Below, piece after piece: positions 6,542-7,906 of a DNA stretch of 7,906 bases. The DNA comes from Pseudomonadota bacterium. GTDB lineage: Bacteria > Pseudomonadota > Alphaproteobacteria > Rhizobiales > Rhizobiaceae. The stretch spans positions 1-7,906 of the forward strand of contig JAEYXI010000209.1 of assembly GCA_023428515.1 (NCBI GenBank). Reading direction: 5' to 3'. The position numbers and the translations under genes were made by a program. Numbering within the stretch: position 1 is the first letter of the stretch; each line of letters opens with the position of its first letter. The notes under the pieces are model-generated. The model saw only the letters and a program-made list of their open reading frames with translations. It did not search any database and had not been told where the DNA came from.

Positions 6542-6924
6542 ATTCAGGCTCACCGGGAAATTACTCCGCGTGTTAGATGCGCGAGGAGCCGACATTAACT
6601 TCCCACCCGGAAGCAGACATATCCCCAACCCGGAGAAGAACGACTAGGCTGCCCAACGCACCTTGGCCAGATATGCCGTTTCCTCCAGTTTCCATTCAGC
6701 TGTGAGTTCGTTTTGACCGTTGGATTTATCTTATCGGGTGAGTTGGTCTAGCGCGGCTCTGCAGCCGATTTGCAAAACTCAACCTTGTTGGTGTGTCCCT
6801 CGGCAATGAACAGTCCATAGCGTGCGCCAAAAGCCACCAGAATGGCCGCAGTCCGCTCATCCTATTGGGCTGGGGTGAGATTACGTCCCGGTTCAGCGAG
6901 CAGTGGATTCTGAACCGCCCCCAG
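6542..6924. other. Unassigned stretch with broken reading frames
   Basis: No intact gene is visible in these 383 bp. On the minus strand one frame, 6751-6861, reads DERTAAILVAFGARYGLFIA and onward to a TAG at 6748-6750; just upstream in that frame a TAG at 6862-6864 interrupts what would otherwise continue (LAEPGRNLTPAQ). A second minus-strand piece, 6644-6730, reads GQNELTAEWKLEETAYLAKV and stops at 6644-6646. Both have a protein-like look but I do not recognise either. The stretch may be decayed genes swept up between IS copies. Confidence 0.45.
6610..6626 (+). repeat. Inverted partner of 7529-7545 (15 of 17 bases)
   Basis: GAAGCAGACATATCCCC here matches the reverse complement of 7529-7545 (GAAGCGGACATATCGCC) at 15 of 17 positions. 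Both copies lie in non-coding, IS-rich DNA. They could be members of a small dispersed intergenic repeat; chance remains possible at this length. Confidence 0.3.
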
Positions 6925-7029
6925 ATTCCTGGACGCCTTCACTCGACATTGGGCTATCTCAGCCCCGTCGAGTTCGAGGAGCGAGCTAAATTAGCTTAAC
7001 CTCGTGTCCACAGAACCGGCAGCAAGCCA
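6925..7029 (+). mobile_element. 3' end of an IS3-family element (transposase C-terminus plus right end)
   Basis: On the plus strand the residues before the TAA at 6997-6999 read HSTLGYLSPVEFEERAKLA, the characteristic C-terminus of IS3-family OrfB transposase, the DDE integrase that moves the element. Only about 25 residues of the family remain; the preceding NRPQIPGR is already partly degraded and nothing upstream matches OrfB. After the stop, the segment beginning TGTCCACAGAACCGG (7005-7019) and ending in CA at 7029 has the place and TG...CA form of an IS3 right terminal inverted repeat. No matching left end is visible in the window, so the copy is 5'-truncated and cannot move itself. Confidence 0.72.
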
Positions 7030-7122
7030 ATCGGCCGCCTCATCGATCTCGTGACCCCAAACGAAGCCGCAAATTTCTTCGCCGCAGCTGGGTATGGCCG
7101 GATTAAACCGAAAATGCTCTAA
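7030..7122 (+). mobile_element. C-terminal scrap of an IS630-family transposase
   Basis: The plus-strand frame ending at TAA 7120-7122 reads IGRLIDLVTPNEAANFF then AAAGYGRIKPKML. The IGR...TP.E..N(Y/F)F..AGY pattern is the usual C-terminus of IS630/Tc1-like DDE transposases. About 31 residues survive out of some 340. The match begins immediately after the probable IS3 right end, so the IS3 copy most likely inserted into, or recombined with, an IS630 copy and its upstream part was lost. It is inactive. Confidence 0.7.
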
Positions 7123-7334
7123 GCGACCGAAACAGCCGTTTCCTGTCCATCAAAGAAGTTATGGTTCAGTGCGGACTGCCGGACAATGTCCATTTCTCGA
7201 AGCTGTTCAGAGAGTGTTTTGGTCTGAGGCCCACCGACGCGCGCGAGAGGCCCGCGATACTGTCACAATCACAAAGCGAACCCTCCCACTTCCACACCTA
7301 TCTCCATGACTATGTGACGAAGTTCGGCAAGTGA
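7123..7334 (+). pseudogene. C-terminal fragment of an AraC-family regulator
   Basis: An open plus-strand frame ending at TGA 7332-7334 reads SRFLSIKEVMVQCGLPDNVH then FSKLFRECFGLRPTDAR. This is the second helix-turn-helix of an AraC/XylS DNA-binding domain, followed by about 35 residues of a polar tail ending DYVTKFGK. The first helix-turn-helix and the sensor domain are gone; the frame runs into the IS630 scrap with no start codon or ribosome site. The segment differs from the intact AraC gene at 1352-2224 (SLDEVAAATGFADAVHF), so it is not a duplicate. It is probably the stump of a regulator destroyed by IS insertion or deletion. Confidence 0.72.
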
Positions 7335-7348
7335 GGATCATGCCCACG

Positions 7349-7361
7349 CGGCAGCAAGCCA
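7349..7361 (+). repeat. 13-bp copy of the IS3 right-end tip
   Basis: CGGCAGCAAGCCA occurs here and at 7017-7029, where it forms the outer end of the probable IS3 right terminal repeat, in the same orientation 332 bp away. It could be a footprint of a second IS3 end, but a 13-bp match within about 8 kb of GC-rich DNA is not far from chance. Confidence 0.3.
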
Positions 7362-7528
7362 CAATGCACCGTTCGTTCTGGCCCGTTCCATGGCTTTGCG
7401 AAGTGCTGGACATCTCCCGTCCCAGGTCCATACCTGAGCGATACGCGCCGAGCTGTGGATCCCTTTTGATACCGAAAGTGGCGTTGCCAGCCGCCGCTTT
7501 GGGTCGTTTCCGGCTCTCGAAATTCAAC

Positions 7529-7545
7529 GGCGATATGTCCGCTTC
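7529..7545 (-). repeat. Inverted partner of 6610-6626
   Basis: Read on the minus strand this is GAAGCGGACATATCGCC, matching the plus-strand site at 6610-6626 with two differences. The two copies flank the IS3/IS630/AraC remnants at distances of about 300 and 200 bp. Confidence 0.3.
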
Positions 7546-7621
7546 TCGATTGAAGTCACCGAACAGCGGCCAGTCCGCTCCCGGCCTCCATAGGTGCCCC
7601 AACGCAGACTTGCGTGATCTG

Positions 7622-7696
7622 GGCCGTGGACTCATAAGCGCGCAGCCACAGCCGGATTGGGGCGAGCTGGGCCATCGCGAGGAAGTCTGGCCGGCT
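7622..7696 (-). mobile_element. C-terminal scrap of an IS5-family transposase
   Basis: The minus-strand frame reads SRPDFLAMAQLAPIRLWLRA then YESTA. The xxFLAMxQLAxIRLWLRxYESTA ending is what I know from IS5-family (IS427-like) transposases of rhizobia and relatives, just after the RYDK region. Only 25 residues remain. The residue after ESTA, where the family normally stops, is CAG (7619-7621), so the stop appears mutated and the frame runs on. Upstream the family similarity disappears at about 7697. It cannot encode an active transposase. Confidence 0.65.
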
Positions 7697-7750
7697 GCCG
7701 CGTTCTGGAATAGGCACAGCGCTACGCTTCGGCAGAATCCCGCTGCACCG

Positions 7751-7778
7751 AAGCGTGATGTTCGATGTCACGCTTTTT
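7751..7778 (+). terminator. Intrinsic-terminator-like hairpin
   Basis: AAGCGTGA (7751-7758) and TCACGCTT (7768-7775) form a perfect 8-bp stem around a 9-base loop, and the 3' arm runs into five T (7774-7778). That is the form of a rho-independent terminator read on the plus strand. The minus-strand version lacks a T-tract, although the hairpin lies 44 bp beyond the stop of the minus-strand SDR gene. No intact plus-strand gene lies upstream, so it may be an orphan. Confidence 0.45.
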
Positions 7779-7821
7779 GCTGGCTGGGCTCACGATCAGC
7801 GCCTGCAAAACGTCGCCGCCC

Positions 7822-7906
7822 TCACAGGGATGTCCATCCCCCATCCAACATCAGCGCGCTGCCTGTCATCAGTGACGCAGCATCCGAGGCAAGGAACACC
7901 GCCGCC
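7822..7906 (-). CDS. Short-chain dehydrogenase/reductase (SDR), C-terminal end
   Basis: The minus strand entering from the right edge reads AAVFLASDAASLMTGSALML followed by DGGWTSL and a TGA at 7822-7824. The pattern xxVxFLASDxASxxTGxxLxxDGG is the standard C-terminus of classical NAD(P)-dependent SDR oxidoreductases (about 250 residues). Only the last 27 codons are in the window, so the active-site Ser-Tyr-Lys and the cofactor motif are not visible and the substrate cannot be guessed. The ending is intact, so the gene may be functional. Its neighbours on this side are only IS debris. Confidence 0.82.
   Translation of the reverse strand, partial: AAVFLASDAASLMTGSALMLDGGWTSL

Larger units (their letters stand above)
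7335..7621. other. Unassigned intergenic stretch
   Basis: These 287 bp hold no gene I can defend. A long minus-strand frame crosses it, reading for example FGDFNREADISPLNFESRKR, but it also runs through the AraC remnant on the other strand and shows no family pattern, so it looks accidental. The stretch contains one copy of a 13-bp direct repeat (7349-7361) and one of the 17-bp inverted pair (7529-7545). Confidence 0.4.

Noticed and set aside
7207..7635. Minus-strand open frame of 142 codons as a gene
   Set aside because: It overlaps the AraC remnant on the other strand, lacks a good start signal and has no family pattern.

Overview
This is a GC-rich window with short operon-like spacing and gene families typical of soil Alphaproteobacteria. 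The best guess is a rhizobial-type genome (Rhizobiales) or a relative; this is inferred from gene style and the kinds of IS remnants, not from a marker gene. Both edges cut through genes, so it reads like an accessory-region contig.

Left and middle (1-5447): everything is on the minus strand. In transcription order it holds a quinone-oxidoreductase-like enzyme (4434-5447), a small antibiotic-biosynthesis-monooxygenase (ABM) domain protein (4068-4367), a LysE/RhtB-type exporter (3408-4034), a wrecked chloroperoxidase-type alpha/beta hydrolase (3133-3352), an exported alpha/beta hydrolase (2335-3102), an AraC-family regulator (1352-2224), a SnoaL-like protein (843-1220), a YcaC-like isochorismatase-family hydrolase (165-815) and the first 52 codons of an ABC-type substrate-binding protein that lacks a visible signal peptide (1-157). 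Gaps are 7-66 bp except before AraC (110 bp) and SnoaL (131 bp), so there are probably two or three transcription units. A LysR-family regulator (5600-6541, plus strand) is divergent from the oxidoreductase and is the likely regulator of the oxidoreductase/ABM/exporter unit.

Right (6542-7906): this is a graveyard with no intact gene. From left to right it holds an unassigned stretch with broken reading frames, the 3' end of an IS3-family transposase with a probable right terminal repeat, the C-terminus of an IS630-family transposase directly abutting it, the C-terminal helix-turn-helix of a lost AraC regulator, an unassigned stretch, a minus-strand C-terminal scrap of an IS5-family transposase, a terminator-like hairpin, and the last 27 codons of a short-chain dehydrogenase (SDR) entering from the right edge.

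Functional reading (inference): the LysR-linked unit fits handling of quinones or other reactive electrophiles (reduction, ABM-type oxidation, export). The AraC-linked unit fits small-molecule hydrolysis. I see no CRISPR array, RNA gene, toxin-antitoxin pair or defence system. The most interesting items are the internally deleted chloroperoxidase gene, the signal-less binding protein and the stacked IS remnants.
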